This document shows, one piece after another, positions 52,202 through 61,981 of a stretch of DNA of 64,000 nt. Numbering within the stretch: the stretch's first letter is position 1; every line of letters starts with the position of its first letter. The position numbers and the translations under genes are program-made. The DNA is from Ciceribacter thiooxidans (GTDB lineage: Bacteria > Pseudomonadota > Alphaproteobacteria > Rhizobiales > Rhizobiaceae), in the NCBI RefSeq assembly GCF_014126615.1, contig NZ_CP059896.1, forward strand, positions 2,614,501 to 2,678,500, read 5' to 3'. The notes beneath the pieces are model-generated. The model made no database searches and was not told the origin of the DNA. It was given only the letters and a program-made list of their open reading frames with translations.

Positions 52202-53071
52202 TCAGAGGCCGTAGCGCCCCCACAATGCCTTTTCTTCCAGCACTTCGGCAAGCCCGCCGACGGCGGCTGCGGCGATCTGTTCCGCATCCGGTGCGGCAAA
52301 GGCGGAAACGCCCGGAAGCCGCCGGCCGAAGAAATCCTTCGCGCCGCTGATCAGCTCCAGCCTGGCGTCCTTGCCGTAGCGGCGCTTGATGTCCTCGCGC
52401 ATCCCGCCGAGACGATCGACGAGCCCGAGTTCCAGCCCGCGGCGGCCCGTCCAGAAGAGCCCGGAGAAAACGCCCGGTTCGTCCGCAAGTCGGCTTTCGC
52501 GGCGCGCCTTCACCATCTCGATGAAGATGGTGTGGATCTCCACCTGCAGGCTCTTCAGGTATTCGATGTCGCTTTCCTTCTCCGGCTGGAAAGGATCGAG
52601 GATCACCTTGTTCTCGCCGGCGGTGTAGACGCGGCGCTCGACGCCGATCTTCTTCAGAAGTTCAGGAAAGCCGAAACCGCCGGAGACGACGCCGATCGAG
52701 CCGACGATCGAGGACGGGTCGGCGACGATCTCGTCACCGGCCAGCGCGATCATGTAGCCGCCCGAGGCCGCGACGTCCTCGACATAGACGAGCACCGTCT
52801 TGCCCTTTTCCTCGGCCAAAGCGCGGATGCGCTCGAAGATCATCCGCGACTGGACCGGCGAGCCGCCTGGCGAATTCACGGATATGGCGACGGCCGGCGC
52901 ATCCTTCCTGGAAAACGCCTTTTCGAGCATCGGTGCCACGCTTGCGAGATTGAGCGCCGGCTTGAACCTGGAGCCGCCTGCGGCGATCGTCCCGTGCAGG
53001 CGAACGACCGGGATCATCGTTCCCTTCTTGCGGAACCGTTTCGGCAACAGGCGATCGAGAAATTTCGGCAT
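52202..53071 (-). CDS. S49 family peptidase (SohB/SppA-like)
   Basis: Predicted 289-aa serine-lysine protease. SVNSPGGSPVQSRMIFERI near 82 is the S49 oxyanion segment, VEDVAASGGYMIALAGDEI near 114 carries the catalytic Ser, and the Lys expected near 165 is in YTAGENKVILDPF. There is no clear N-terminal membrane helix, unlike many SppA. Of two in-frame starts, AAGGG 7 nt before the ATG at 53071 supports that one over 53086. The small membrane protein gene follows. It is divergent from mntH. Confidence 0.9.
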   Translation of the reverse strand: MPKFLDRLLPKRFRKKGTMIPVVRLHGTIAAGGSRFKPALNLASVAPMLEKAFSRKDAPAVAISVNSPGGSPVQSRMIFERIRALAEEKGKTVLVYVEDVAASGGYMIALAGDEIVADPSSIVGSIGVVSGGFGFPELLKKIGVERRVYTAGENKVILDPFQPEKESDIEYLKSLQVEIHTIFIEMVKARRESRLADEPGVFSGLFWTGRRGLELGLVDRLGGMREDIKRRYGKDARLELISGAKDFFGRRLPGVSAFAAPDAEQIAAAAVGGLAEVLEEKALWGRYGL

Positions 53072-53192
53072 CAGGCGGCCCTTCATTTACGCTTACACGT
53101 CGTCAGGCCGTCCATGTAAGTCTTCCGGTGAAAAACAACAATGGCCCGGCCCCCACTCCCCTTGTCAGTCCTCACCTGGCTCTCTAGGTTCC

Positions 53193-53209
53193 TGCAAATT
53201 AGTTTCAAT
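53193..53209 (+). promoter_or_regulatory. Mur/Fur-box-like site upstream of mntH
   Basis: TGCAAATTAGTTTCAAT is an imperfect dyad (TGCAAA / TTTCAA) that resembles the Mur-responsive sequences in front of manganese-uptake genes in rhizobia, as I recall them. It lies 34 nt before the start of the NRAMP gene. The match is judged by eye. Confidence 0.5.
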
Positions 53210-53242
53210 CAAAGAATTGATGCATCGCAAGAAGGAAGCGGG

Positions 53243-54589
53243 ATGACTGACACGGCAGCGCGACCGACGCAGTCGCCCGGATGGCGCAGTGAGCTCGGCG
53301 AACCCGCGCTCGCGGAGATCCGCGGCTCGATCGAGGTTCGCAGCAGCCGGCCGTTCTGGCGGCGGGCCCTGGCTTTCCTCGGTCCCGGATATCTGGTCGC
53401 GGTCGGCTACATGGATCCCGGCAACTGGGCGACGTCGCTTTCCGGCGGCGCCCGCTACGGCTATACGCTGCTGTTCGTCGTCCTTCTCTCCAGCGTCATG
53501 GCGATGTTCCTGCAATCGCTTGCCGCACGGCTTGCCATCGCCACCGACCGCGATCTGGCGCGCGCCTGCCGCGATTCCTATCCCCCACTGGTTGCCTACG
53601 GGCTGTGGATCCTCGCCGAGATCGCGATCATCGCGACGGACCTCGCCGAGGTGATCGGCACCGCCATCGGCCTGAAACTCATCTTCGGCATGCCGATCGA
53701 GATCGGCGTCATCGTCACGGCGAGCGACGTCTTCCTGGTCCTTTTGCTGCAACGGCTCGGTTTCCGATGGATCGAGGCGTTCGTGATCACGCTCACCGCC
53801 GTTATCGGCGCGAGCTTCGCGATCCAGCTTTGGCTCGCCGGGCCGGATGTCAGTGCCGTCACCCGCGGCTTCCTGCCGTCGTCGCAGATCATCGTCGATC
53901 CGCAGATGCTCTATATCGCCATCGGCATTCTCGGTGCGACCGTCATGCCGCACAATCTCTATCTCCACTCGGGGATCGTGCAGACGCGCAGATACGATTC
54001 GAGCCCGAAAGGCCGGCGCGAGGCGCTCTCCTTCGCCACCATCGATTCCACGCTGGCTTTGATCTTCGCATTGCTCGTCAATGCGGCGATCCTCATCCTC
54101 TCCGCGGCGGCCTTCCACACCTCCGGCAATTTCGGGATCGCCGAACTCGGCGACGCACATGCGCTGCTCGCCCCGCTCCTCGGCTCGACCGTGGCGCCCC
54201 TCCTGTTCGGCATCGCGCTTCTGTGCAGCGGCCTCAACTCGACAGCGACGGCGACGCTCGCCGGCCAGATCGTCATGGAGGGGTTCGTGCGGATGCGGCT
54301 GAAGCCGTGGGTTCGCCGGCTCGCCACGCGGGCGCTGGCAATCGTGCCGGCGGCATTCGTCGCCGTCTGGTACGGCGAGCGCGGCACCGGCGAGCTGCTG
54401 ATCCTGAGCCAGGTCATACTCAGTCTGCAACTGCCGTTCGCCGTCTTCCCGCTGGTGCTGATCACGGCCAACCGGCGCAAGATGGGCGAACTCGTAGCAC
54501 CCCGCTGGCTGACCATGGTCGCATTGGCGATGGCGTTCCTCATCACCGTGCTGAACCTTAAGCTCGCCTCCGACTTCCTCATCGGGTGA
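53243..54589 (+). CDS. mntH: NRAMP-family Mn(II)/Fe(II) transporter
   Basis: Predicted 448-aa inner-membrane symporter with about eleven helices. The metal-binding motif of TM1, [11 protein letters not shown], is near residue 58, and the TM6 motif [13 protein letters not shown] near 232 is intact; together they are diagnostic of MntH. GAAGGA supports the ATG at 53243 over the earlier open frame. A Mur-box-like sequence in the promoter suggests repression by manganese. Confidence 0.94.
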   Translation: MTDTAARPTQSPGWRSELGEPALAEIRGSIEVRSSRPFWRRALAFLGPGYLVAVGYMDPGNWATSLSGGARYGYTLLFVVLLSSVMAMFLQSLAARLAIATDRDLARACRDSYPPLVAYGLWILAEIAIIATDLAEVIGTAIGLKLIFGMPIEIGVIVTASDVFLVLLLQRLGFRWIEAFVITLTAVIGASFAIQLWLAGPDVSAVTRGFLPSSQIIVDPQMLYIAIGILGATVMPHNLYLHSGIVQTRRYDSSPKGRREALSFATIDSTLALIFALLVNAAILILSAAAFHTSGNFGIAELGDAHALLAPLLGSTVAPLLFGIALLCSGLNSTATATLAGQIVMEGFVRMRLKPWVRRLATRALAIVPAAFVAVWYGERGTGELLILSQVILSLQLPFAVFPLVLITANRRKMGELVAPRWLTMVALAMAFLITVLNLKLASDFLIG

Positions 54590-54598
54590 CGACCGGCC

Positions 54599-55387
54599 CT
54601 AGCCCTTGCGCGGATAGGCCCTGCGGCCGTTGTTCAGGTCGTCGACGCCGGCCGAGAAGGCGTGGCTCTCGGGATCGTCGTGCATCAGGAGGGGCGAACG
54701 GAACGCAAGGCGTGCCCGCGATCCCTTGATTGCCGTTACCAGAATGCGCACCGCATTCTCGCCGCCGCGCGGATAGACCGGCGTGATCTCGACGCCGCCG
54801 AAGCGGCGGCCACAGGCGTCGATGATCTCCGCCACCGACTCCGGGCGGGCGATCAGCGACAGCTGCCCGCCGGGCACCATGATCGCGCCGGCGGTGCGAA
54901 TCCAGGCTTCGAAGAGCCCTCCGGTCATCGCATGGGCTTCCGCCCTCAGGCTGTCTGGCGTGCGGCGGTCGCGCCCGTCATTGAAGGGTGGGTTCATGAT
55001 CACATGGTGGAAACTGTCGTCGGCAAGGCCTGCCGCGACTCTCGCTCTTCCCGTCAGCGTGACATCGGCCTCGACGAGGTCGACGCGCGGGGCGATTGCG
55101 GCATTTTCCGGCAACGCCAGGCTCTTTGCGGCATAGGCGAGCATTTCCGCCGAACGTTCGACGAGCGTGACTTCAGCTTCCGCAAGCCGGGCAGCGACCG
55201 CAAGCCCCGCCGCGCCGGCGCCGGCACCGAGGTCTGCAAGCCGGAACGGACCGGCATGGTCGACGAGTGCGGCAAGCAGCATCGCGTCCATACCCGCACG
55301 GTGGCCACGGCCCTTCGGCTGCACGAGATAAAAGCGGCCGCGATGGAAGGCGTCGACCGTCTCGGCGACCCCTGTGGCAACCGTCAT
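54599..55387 (-). CDS. tRNA1(Val) (adenine37-N6)-methyltransferase-like (TrmN6 family)
   Basis: Predicted 262-aa SAM-dependent methyltransferase. DLGAGAGAAGLAVAARL near 57 is the SAM motif, and IMNPPFNDGRDRR near 133 is the NPPF/Y catalytic motif of N6-adenine or glutamine methyltransferases. The RFYLVQPKGRGHRAGMDAML N-terminus matches the TrmN6 group. The target is inferred. It is 4 nt from the DUF2007 gene upstream, so they form a two-gene operon. Confidence 0.85.
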   Translation of the reverse strand: MTVATGVAETVDAFHRGRFYLVQPKGRGHRAGMDAMLLAALVDHAGPFRLADLGAGAGAAGLAVAARLAEAEVTLVERSAEMLAYAAKSLALPENAAIAPRVDLVEADVTLTGRARVAAGLADDSFHHVIMNPPFNDGRDRRTPDSLRAEAHAMTGGLFEAWIRTAGAIMVPGGQLSLIARPESVAEIIDACGRRFGGVEITPVYPRGGENAVRILVTAIKGSRARLAFRSPLLMHDDPESHAFSAGVDDLNNGRRAYPRKG

Positions 55388-55391
55388 CGGG

Positions 55392-55622
55392 TCAATCCTT
55401 CTGGTTGCGCAACTCGTCTGCGAGGCCGGCGTCCACCAGGATCTTGCGCGCCTCGTCCGCCCGGCCGTCCTCGACCAGCAGCCGGCGCGGCAGCATGCCG
55501 AGCGATCCTTCGAGTACGCTCATCGACTGGTCGGCGACCATGCAGGCGATTCCGGCGTCCTTCATCAGGCTTTCGGCGAAGGACAGCAGGACCGGATCGT
55601 TGCTACGGATCATCTCGTACAT
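55392..55622 (-). CDS. DUF2007 domain-containing protein
   Basis: Predicted 76 aa, one DUF2007 domain: MYEMIRSNDPVLLSFAESLM, ACMVADQSMSVLEGS, and PRRLLVEDGRADEARKIL. This is a small, putative signal-transducing domain. It precedes the TrmN6-type gene by 4 nt and is divergent from the polyprenyl synthase gene. Confidence 0.88.
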   Translation of the reverse strand: MYEMIRSNDPVLLSFAESLMKDAGIACMVADQSMSVLEGSLGMLPRRLLVEDGRADEARKILVDAGLADELRNQKD

Positions 55623-55730
55623 TTTGCTAAAAAACCTCGCCGATTAGAGCACGTGGAGCCATTTCGCCTCTTGCCGTCGCAGGCGCCACTTTTTATGGTC
55701 GGCCCAGCTTTGAAACAGGAGTCCGGTGCG

Positions 55731-56747
55731 TTGGGCGTAGTCATACCGCTTGAGGAAAACAAAAACAAACAGGCGTCCGTCAAGCCGCTGGTCGATCTCA
55801 CCAAGGCCGGCATGGAACGGGTCAATCAGCTGATCCTCTCGAAGGCCGGTTCCGACGTGCAGATGATTCCCGAGGTCGCCAACCACCTGATCTCCTCCGG
55901 TGGCAAGCGGCTACGCCCGATGCTGACGCTCGCCTCGGCTGCGATGTTCGACTATGCCGGCGACGGCGACGTCAAGCTCGCGACCAGCGTCGAATTCATG
56001 CACACGGCAACGCTTCTCCACGACGACGTGGTCGACGAGAGCGACCTGCGCCGCGGAAAATCCACGGCACGCATGATCTGGGGCAACCAGGCGAGCGTGC
56101 TCGTCGGCGACTTCCTGCTCGGACAGGCCTTCCGCATGATGGTCGAGGTCGGCTCGCTGGAAGCGCTCGACGTGCTTTCTGCCGCAGCCTCGATCATCGC
56201 CGAGGGCGAGGTGCTGCAGCTTTCCGTCGCCAAGAACATGGAGACGACGGAAGACGATTATCTCGAGGTGATCCGCGCCAAGACGGCGGCACTCTTCGCG
56301 GCCGCCGCAGAAGTCGGTCCGATCGTCGCCGGCGCCGATCGCGCCGGGCGGAACGCTCTGAAATCCTACGGCATGAATCTCGGCCTCGCCTTCCAGCTCG
56401 TCGACGACGCGCTCGATTACGGCGGCAAGGCCTCCGAACTCGGCAAGAATGTCGGCGACGACTTCCGCGAGGGCAAGATCACCCTGCCGGTCATCCTCGC
56501 CTACCGCCGCGGCACGCCGTCGGAGCGCGAGTTCTGGCGCGAGGCGATCGAGGGTGGCCAGAACGACGATGCGCGGCTCGAAAAGGCGCTCGGCCTCATC
56601 TCCAAGTACGGCGGCCTCAGCGACACGATCACCCGCGCACTGCATTACGGCACGATCGCCCGCGACGCGCTAGCGCCGCTGCCGGATACGGCATGGAAAT
56701 CGGCGCTGCTCGACGTGATCGATTTCTGCATCGCTCGCGTTAATTGA
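55731..56747 (+). CDS. ispB: Polyprenyl diphosphate synthase (octaprenyl/decaprenyl type)
   Basis: Predicted 338 aa. Extends farnesyl diphosphate with isopentenyl diphosphate to make the ubiquinone side chain. The first Asp-rich motif LLHDDVVDESDLRRG is near 95 and the second, LVDDALDYGG, near 224; SGGKRLRPMLTLAS near 60 is also present. The start is taken as TTG at 55731 because AGGAG (55717-55721) is spaced 9 nt from it and the family N-terminus begins there (GVVIPLEEN); the ATG at 55695 has no ribosome site. Chain length cannot be read reliably. Confidence 0.9.
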   Translation: MGVVIPLEENKNKQASVKPLVDLTKAGMERVNQLILSKAGSDVQMIPEVANHLISSGGKRLRPMLTLASAAMFDYAGDGDVKLATSVEFMHTATLLHDDVVDESDLRRGKSTARMIWGNQASVLVGDFLLGQAFRMMVEVGSLEALDVLSAAASIIAEGEVLQLSVAKNMETTEDDYLEVIRAKTAALFAAAAEVGPIVAGADRAGRNALKSYGMNLGLAFQLVDDALDYGGKASELGKNVGDDFREGKITLPVILAYRRGTPSEREFWREAIEGGQNDDARLEKALGLISKYGGLSDTITRALHYGTIARDALAPLPDTAWKSALLDVIDFCIARVN

Positions 56748-56867
56748 CCGGCGACCGGCATTGCCTTGCGGCTGTGCTTCAAAAAAGCCATTCTGTACGT
56801 GAATCGTCTCGACGGATGACAGTTTTCGGCCGGATCGTTCCGGCTATCTTTGTTGAAAGGCTCGTTC

Positions 56868-58688
56868 ATGCGGCAAAGTCTTGCCCTTCGTCTGATCACC
56901 GGGACCGCCGTGGCGCTCCTGCTGTCGCTGTCGCCCGCCATGGTTGCGAACGCGCAGACGGAAACCGCTCCCGCTTCCGAGGGGGAGACATTCGATCCCG
57001 CCATCGCCGATACGTTTTCCGGCGCATTCCTCGCCGGTAGGGTGGCCGATGCCGAACGGGACTATGACGTCGCCATCCCGCTCTACAAGAAGGCCCTGGC
57101 GCTGACCCCCGGCGATGTGGAAATCCGCGAACGCCTGATGATTGCGCTGTTCATGAACGGCGACTTCGACGAGGGCGTGAAATTCGCCAACGATCTGAAG
57201 AGCGACGTCGCCGTCGAACGGGTGACGACGGTCGCCCGTGGCCTCGAGGCGATCCGCAGCCGTGAATTCACCACCGCGGAAAAGATCCTGAAGTACCAGG
57301 GTCCGAACGATCTGGACCGGCTGATGAACTCGCTTCTGCTCGCCTGGACGAAGGTCGGCGCCGGCGACGGCAAGAAGGCGCTCGCCATGGTGGAAGGCCT
57401 CGAAGGCCCGGACTGGTACGGCATCTTCAAGCGCTACAATGCCGGCGTGATCGCCCTGCTGACCGGCGATACGGATGCTGCGCGGCGCAACCTCAACGAG
57501 GCGGTCACCGACCGCGAGGGTGGCGCCACCGCGCCCGATACCTTCGTGCGGGCGGTCATGTCGCTGGCGGCACTCGAAGCCAAGCAGGGCAACAAGCAGA
57601 AGGCGCTCGACGCGATCGCCGCCGGTGACGCTCTCGTCGGAAACTTCGCACCCTTCAAGGCGCTGCGCGACCACATCTCCAAGGGAGAGCCCGTCGAACC
57701 CGTGGTGACCAATGCCACGGAAGGTGCGGCCGGCGTTCTCTTCTCGATCGGCGGCGCGCTGAACCGCGACGGCGCGGAAGAGACCGTGACGCTCTATCTT
57801 CAGCTTGCCCATGCACTGGAGCCGAAGAGCGCCGACACGCTGATCCTGCTCGGCGGCCTCGCCGAGAAGCTCGAACGGCCAGAGCGGGCGATCGGCTTCT
57901 ACCAGCAAGTCCCGGCGAAGTCGCCGATGCGGCGCATCTCCGAACTGCAGCTCGGCCTGACGCTCGCCGAGACCGGCAAGGTGGAAGAGGCCCGCAAGCA
58001 TCTGAAGTCGCTGATCGAGTCCGATCCGAGCGACATCCGCAGCTATCTCGCCTACGGAAGCGTGCTTTCCGAAGCGAAGGACTACGCCGCGATGGCCGAC
58101 AACTACGACAAGGCGGTCGAGGTGATCGGTCCGAAACCCGGCCGCGGCGACTGGTCGGTCTTCTTCCAGCGCGGTATCGCCTATGAGCGGCTGAAGCAGT
58201 GGGAAAAGGCGGAACCGAATTTCCGCAAGGCGCTCGAGCTCAATCCCGAACAGCCGCAGGTGCTCAACTATCTCGGCTATTCCTGGGTCGACATGAACCG
58301 CAATCTCGGCGAGGGTCTCGAGATGATCCGCAAGGCGGTCGAGCTCAGACCCGACGACGGCTATATCGTCGATTCGCTCGGCTGGGCCTATTTCCGCATG
58401 AGCCGTTTTGACGAGGCCGTGACCGAGCTGGAACGGGCGGCGGAGCTGAAGGCCGGCGACGCGACGATCAACGACCATCTCGGCGACGCCTACTGGCGTG
58501 TCGGGCGCAAGCTCGAAGCCACATACCAGTGGAAGCGCGCACTCGCCTCCGATCCGGAGAAGGACCAAGTCGCCAAGATCCAGGCGAAGATCGACAAGGG
58601 CCTGCCGCCGCTTGCAGCCGATGCGGCGAAGGCGGCCCCGGAAGCCGATCCCGAGCCGCCGCGGACGGAAACCGACAAGAAGTCGTAA
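56868..58688 (+). CDS. Exported tetratricopeptide-repeat protein
   Basis: Predicted 606 aa. A signal peptide (1-32, ending ANA) is followed by a long array of TPR helices. The clearest units are AFLAGRVADAERDYDVAIPL near 50, GIAYERLKQWEKAEPNFRKA near 435, and QVLNYLGYSWVDMNRNLGEG near 465. GAAAGG 8 nt before the ATG at 56868 fixes the start. TPR proteins of this kind sit in the periplasm or at the outer membrane and scaffold assembly machines; the partner is unknown. ispE starts 3 nt after the stop, so the two are co-transcribed. Confidence 0.85.
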   Translation: MRQSLALRLITGTAVALLLSLSPAMVANAQTETAPASEGETFDPAIADTFSGAFLAGRVADAERDYDVAIPLYKKALALTPGDVEIRERLMIALFMNGDFDEGVKFANDLKSDVAVERVTTVARGLEAIRSREFTTAEKILKYQGPNDLDRLMNSLLLAWTKVGAGDGKKALAMVEGLEGPDWYGIFKRYNAGVIALLTGDTDAARRNLNEAVTDREGGATAPDTFVRAVMSLAALEAKQGNKQKALDAIAAGDALVGNFAPFKALRDHISKGEPVEPVVTNATEGAAGVLFSIGGALNRDGAEETVTLYLQLAHALEPKSADTLILLGGLAEKLERPERAIGFYQQVPAKSPMRRISELQLGLTLAETGKVEEARKHLKSLIESDPSDIRSYLAYGSVLSEAKDYAAMADNYDKAVEVIGPKPGRGDWSVFFQRGIAYERLKQWEKAEPNFRKALELNPEQPQVLNYLGYSWVDMNRNLGEGLEMIRKAVELRPDDGYIVDSLGWAYFRMSRFDEAVTELERAAELKAGDATINDHLGDAYWRVGRKLEATYQWKRALASDPEKDQVAKIQAKIDKGLPPLAADAAKAAPEADPEPPRTETDKKS

Positions 58689-58691
58689 TCC

Positions 58692-59609
58692 ATGTCCCCC
58701 GCCGGGCCCGTGATCTCAGCCGGGGTCGTCGAGGCGGCACCGGCCAAGATCAATCTCGCGCTGCATGTCACCGGGCGGCGCGAGGATGGCTATCACTTGC
58801 TCGACAGCATCGTGACCTTTGCCGAAGCGGGGGACCGGCTGACCTTTGCTGCCGCATCCGAGGACAGTCTTTCGCTCTCCGGCCGCTTCGGCGCGGCGCT
58901 TGCGGCCGATCCGAAAGGAACCGGTGACAATCTCGTCACGAAGGCCCGCGACCTCCTGCGCGAGGCATTGCATCACCGCGGGCTGGATACGCTCCCCGTC
59001 GAGATAACGCTCGAAAAGAATCTGCCGATCGCGTCTGGAATCGGCGGCGGCTCCGCCGACGCCGCGGCAACACTGCGCGGCCTGCTGCGGCTGTGGAATG
59101 CGGACCTGCCCGCGAGCGAACTGGCAGCGATCGCGCTCCGCCTCGGCGCGGACGTTCCCATGTGCCTCGCGTCGCGGCCGCTCCGCGCGAGCGGCATCGG
59201 CGAGGCGATCACACCCCTCCCCGGAATGCCGTCCTTCGCCATGGTGCTCGCCAATCCGCTGAAGGCAGTCTCGACGCCGGAGGTTTTCCGCCGGCTCGAG
59301 AAGAAAGACAACCCGCCGATTTCCTCGCCTCCGCCGGTCGCGGACCGCGAGGCATGGGTCGCATGGCTTTCCACCCTCCGCAACGATCTGGAAGCACCTG
59401 CGCGTGCACTGCTGCCGGAGATCGGCCGCGTCTGCGACATGCTTGCGGAGAGCGGCGGCGATCTCGTGCGGATGTCCGGCTCGGGCGCCACCTGCTTTGG
59501 CCTCTACGGCGATTATGCCGCGGCCGAAGCAGCCGTCAGCCACCTTTCGCGCCAGCAGTCTCGCTGGTATTTTCAAGCGACCCGAACAATTGCAGGAGAG
59601 ACTTCATGA
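58692..59609 (+). CDS. ispE: 4-(cytidine 5'-diphospho)-2-C-methyl-D-erythritol kinase
   Basis: GHMP-family kinase of the MEP isoprenoid pathway, 305 aa. APAKINLALHVTGRREDGYH near 18 is the substrate region, PIASGIGGGSADAAATLRGL near 111 is the glycine-rich ATP loop, and MSGSGATCFGLYG near 262 is motif 3. It sits between the TPR gene (3-nt gap) and moaB (4-nt overlap, ATGA). Confidence 0.95.
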   Translation: MSPAGPVISAGVVEAAPAKINLALHVTGRREDGYHLLDSIVTFAEAGDRLTFAAASEDSLSLSGRFGAALAADPKGTGDNLVTKARDLLREALHHRGLDTLPVEITLEKNLPIASGIGGGSADAAATLRGLLRLWNADLPASELAAIALRLGADVPMCLASRPLRASGIGEAITPLPGMPSFAMVLANPLKAVSTPEVFRRLEKKDNPPISSPPPVADREAWVAWLSTLRNDLEAPARALLPEIGRVCDMLAESGGDLVRMSGSGATCFGLYGDYAAAEAAVSHLSRQQSRWYFQATRTIAGETS

Positions 59610-60151
59610 CCCGGCTCGACGAGACACGACCCTTCATTCCCGTCGGGATCGCCGTGCTCACGGTTTCGGACACGCGCACTGCGGCCGACGACAAATCGGG
59701 CGACACGCTTGTTTCGCGGATCACCGAGGCCGGCCATCGGCTGGTCGACCGGGCGATCGTTCCCGACGACCGTGACCGCATCTACAACCAGGTGCAGGCC
59801 TGGACGCTGTCGCAGGAGATCGACGTCGTCATCACCACTGGCGGAACCGGCTTCACCGGCCGCGATGTGACGCCCGAAGCGCTGGAGCCGCTGTTCGAAA
59901 AGCGGATGGACGGTTTTTCCGAAGTCTTCCACCGGCTCTCCTACGACAAGATCGGCACCTCGACGATCCAGTCGCGCGCCACCGGCGGCGTCGCCAACGC
60001 GACCTACATCTTCGTCCTGCCCGGCTCACCCGGCGCCTGCAAGGATGCATGGGACGGCATCCTGAAATGGCAGCTCGACTACCGCCACATGCCGTGCAAT
60101 TTCGTGGAAATCATGCCGCGACTCGACGAGCATCTGCGCCGCGGCGGCTGA
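59606..60151 (+). CDS. moaB: Molybdenum cofactor biosynthesis protein B
   Basis: Predicted 181 aa, MoaB/MogA fold. GIAVLTVSDTRTAADDKSGD near 15, VVITTGGTGFTGRDVTPEAL near 74 and LPGSPGACKDAWDGIL near 138 are the molybdopterin-binding segments. It adenylylates molybdopterin or acts before molybdenum insertion. The start overlaps the ispE stop by 4 nt. Together with modABC it shows molybdenum use by the organism, though the two loci are 30 kb apart. Confidence 0.92.
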   Translation: MTRLDETRPFIPVGIAVLTVSDTRTAADDKSGDTLVSRITEAGHRLVDRAIVPDDRDRIYNQVQAWTLSQEIDVVITTGGTGFTGRDVTPEALEPLFEKRMDGFSEVFHRLSYDKIGTSTIQSRATGGVANATYIFVLPGSPGACKDAWDGILKWQLDYRHMPCNFVEIMPRLDEHLRRGG

Positions 60152-60280
60152 CAGCGGGGAGTTTCCCGCAACACGCCGTGGACCGATTTCTTAACGGCCA
60201 CCGGCTTATCCTTCCGGCGCCGGACATTTCGTCCACGCCGGTCGAGGCATCCGCTATTCGTGTGCCGAGGAGAAGAGCCG

Positions 60281-61315
60281 ATGAAAGTTGCCGTGAATGC
60301 CCGCGCCACTGATTTCAAGATCGGCGGTCAGCAGCGTGCCGCGATGGAAGTGCTGAAGCGCATCCCTACCGTCCATCGAGTGACGCCCGGGAGGCCGCTC
60401 GGAGGAATGAAAGGCCACTTTTGGGAACAGGCGGCGTTACCGCTGAGGACGGCAGGGCAACTGCTCTGGTCGCCGTCGGCTACCGGGCCGGTTATCAAGC
60501 ACAATCAAGTCGTGACACTGCACGACACGGCATTTCTCGACCTGCCGCAATTCTTCGCGCCGAAGTTCGTCGCCTTCTACGAGCGGCTGCTGCCGGTGCT
60601 GGTCAGGAGGGTCGCCAAGGTGGTCACGGTCTCGCAGTTCTCCCGCCACAGGATCGCGGCGACGCTCAGTCTCGACGCCGAGCGCATCATGGTGATCGAG
60701 AACGGCGTGAGCACACAGTTCCGGCCCTACTGTGCCGATGACATCGCCAGAACCCGCATCGCGCTCGACCTGCCGGAACGATACATCCTATTGCAGGCGA
60801 CCGCCGACAAGCGCAAGAATCACACCCGTGCCCTGCTCGCCTGGGAAGAGGCGCAGAAATCGCTACCTCACGAGATCGAGCTCGTGGTTTCCGGCAATCC
60901 CGACCGCAGCCACGTCTTCGGGACTCCGGAAGCCCTGCCAGAGACTGGCCGAACCCGTTTCATCGGCTATGTCGATGAAGCACACATGGGACCGTTGATG
61001 GCGGGCGCGGAAGTATTCCTCTTTCCGTCGCTTTACGAAGGCTTCGGCATTCCGATCGTCGAGGCCATGAGTTGCCGCACGCCGGTTCTGACTTCGGCCG
61101 CGACGGCGACCAAGGAGATCGCGGAGGACGCAGCCCTCCTGGTCGATCCCTACTCGAGCGAAGAGATCGCACGTGGAATCGTCACGCTCGCAAGCGACGC
61201 TGCCCTGCGCGAGAGCCTCGTCGAACGCGGCATCGGCGTCGCTGCGAAATATTCATGGGATACGGTGGCGCTCAAATACAGGCGCCTGTTCGAGGAACTC
61301 GGCGCGACGCTCTGA
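60281..61315 (+). CDS. Glycosyltransferase family 4 protein
   Basis: Predicted 344 aa of the GT-B fold. PVLVRRVAKVVTVSQFSRHRI near 105 and the C-terminal motif FPSLYEGFGIPIVEAMSCRTP near 247, with the retaining Glu pair EGFGIPIVE, mark the family. The sugar and acceptor are unknown; a role in polysaccharide or envelope glycan is likely. GAGGAG lies about 8 nt before the ATG at 60281. It is convergent with the GT2 gene. Confidence 0.9.
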   Translation: MKVAVNARATDFKIGGQQRAAMEVLKRIPTVHRVTPGRPLGGMKGHFWEQAALPLRTAGQLLWSPSATGPVIKHNQVVTLHDTAFLDLPQFFAPKFVAFYERLLPVLVRRVAKVVTVSQFSRHRIAATLSLDAERIMVIENGVSTQFRPYCADDIARTRIALDLPERYILLQATADKRKNHTRALLAWEEAQKSLPHEIELVVSGNPDRSHVFGTPEALPETGRTRFIGYVDEAHMGPLMAGAEVFLFPSLYEGFGIPIVEAMSCRTPVLTSAATATKEIAEDAALLVDPYSSEEIARGIVTLASDAALRESLVERGIGVAAKYSWDTVALKYRRLFEELGATL

Positions 61316-61324
61316 CAGCACCTT

Positions 61325-61852
61325 TCACGCCGTCGAGCGCCGGTTCTGCCTTGCAACCCAGGACGGCACGAGTTCGCTCGACAGCCGCTGTGCCTTCCGG
61401 CCGCGGGCGATGTGGTCGAGGTCGCCGGCCGATGTCGCCGCCGCGAGCGCCTCGCCCTTCGTCATCAGCAGGCCCTGCTCAAGAGGCGGGCGACGGCCGA
61501 TCCGTTGCAAGAACGGCCGGCGGTGGAGACGCGAGGCCGAGAATTGTGCCGGCTTGCGCGACGAGGCGACGTATTCGCAAATCTCCTCGATCCAGCCGCT
61601 CTGCGGCCTTGCGCCCGGTTCGACCAGGAGTATCCAGTCGCCGCGGGCGGAATTCAGGATATCCGCCATTTTCCACTGCCTGTAAAACCGGCAACCCGCG
61701 GCCTCGGCCAAGCGCGCCGTTCCGTCGCTCGAACCGTGGTCGAGCACGACCACATCGCTGACGAGGCCGTCGATCGCGCCGGCGACGAGCACGGCGAGCG
61801 TCTGCGCAAGCTCCGGTTCCTGGTCCCGGCATTCCATGATGACAGTCAACAT
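61325..61852 (-). CDS. Glycosyltransferase family 2-like protein, short
   Basis: Predicted 175 aa. MLTVIMECRDQEPELAQTLA at the start, VVVLDHGSSDGTARLAEAAG near 33 and RGDWILLVEPGARPQSGWIE near 68 are the GT-A nucleotide-sugar segments, but the usual C-terminal half of about 100 residues is missing. It may be a short family form or a truncated one. Its end overlaps no other gene, and the GT4 gene stops 9 nt away in the other direction. Confidence 0.75.
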   Translation of the reverse strand: MLTVIMECRDQEPELAQTLAVLVAGAIDGLVSDVVVLDHGSSDGTARLAEAAGCRFYRQWKMADILNSARGDWILLVEPGARPQSGWIEEICEYVASSRKPAQFSASRLHRRPFLQRIGRRPPLEQGLLMTKGEALAAATSAGDLDHIARGRKAQRLSSELVPSWVARQNRRSTA

Positions 61853-61981
61853 GGCACGACATTATCGCCTTGCCCAAAATATTGCCACTGCGACATTTCG
61901 CATTTTTGTTCTTGTAATGTTCTCCTTTTCGCGCTAGGAATCTATTCATCGAACGGGGCTCCGGCCCCTCTGGAGCCTACA

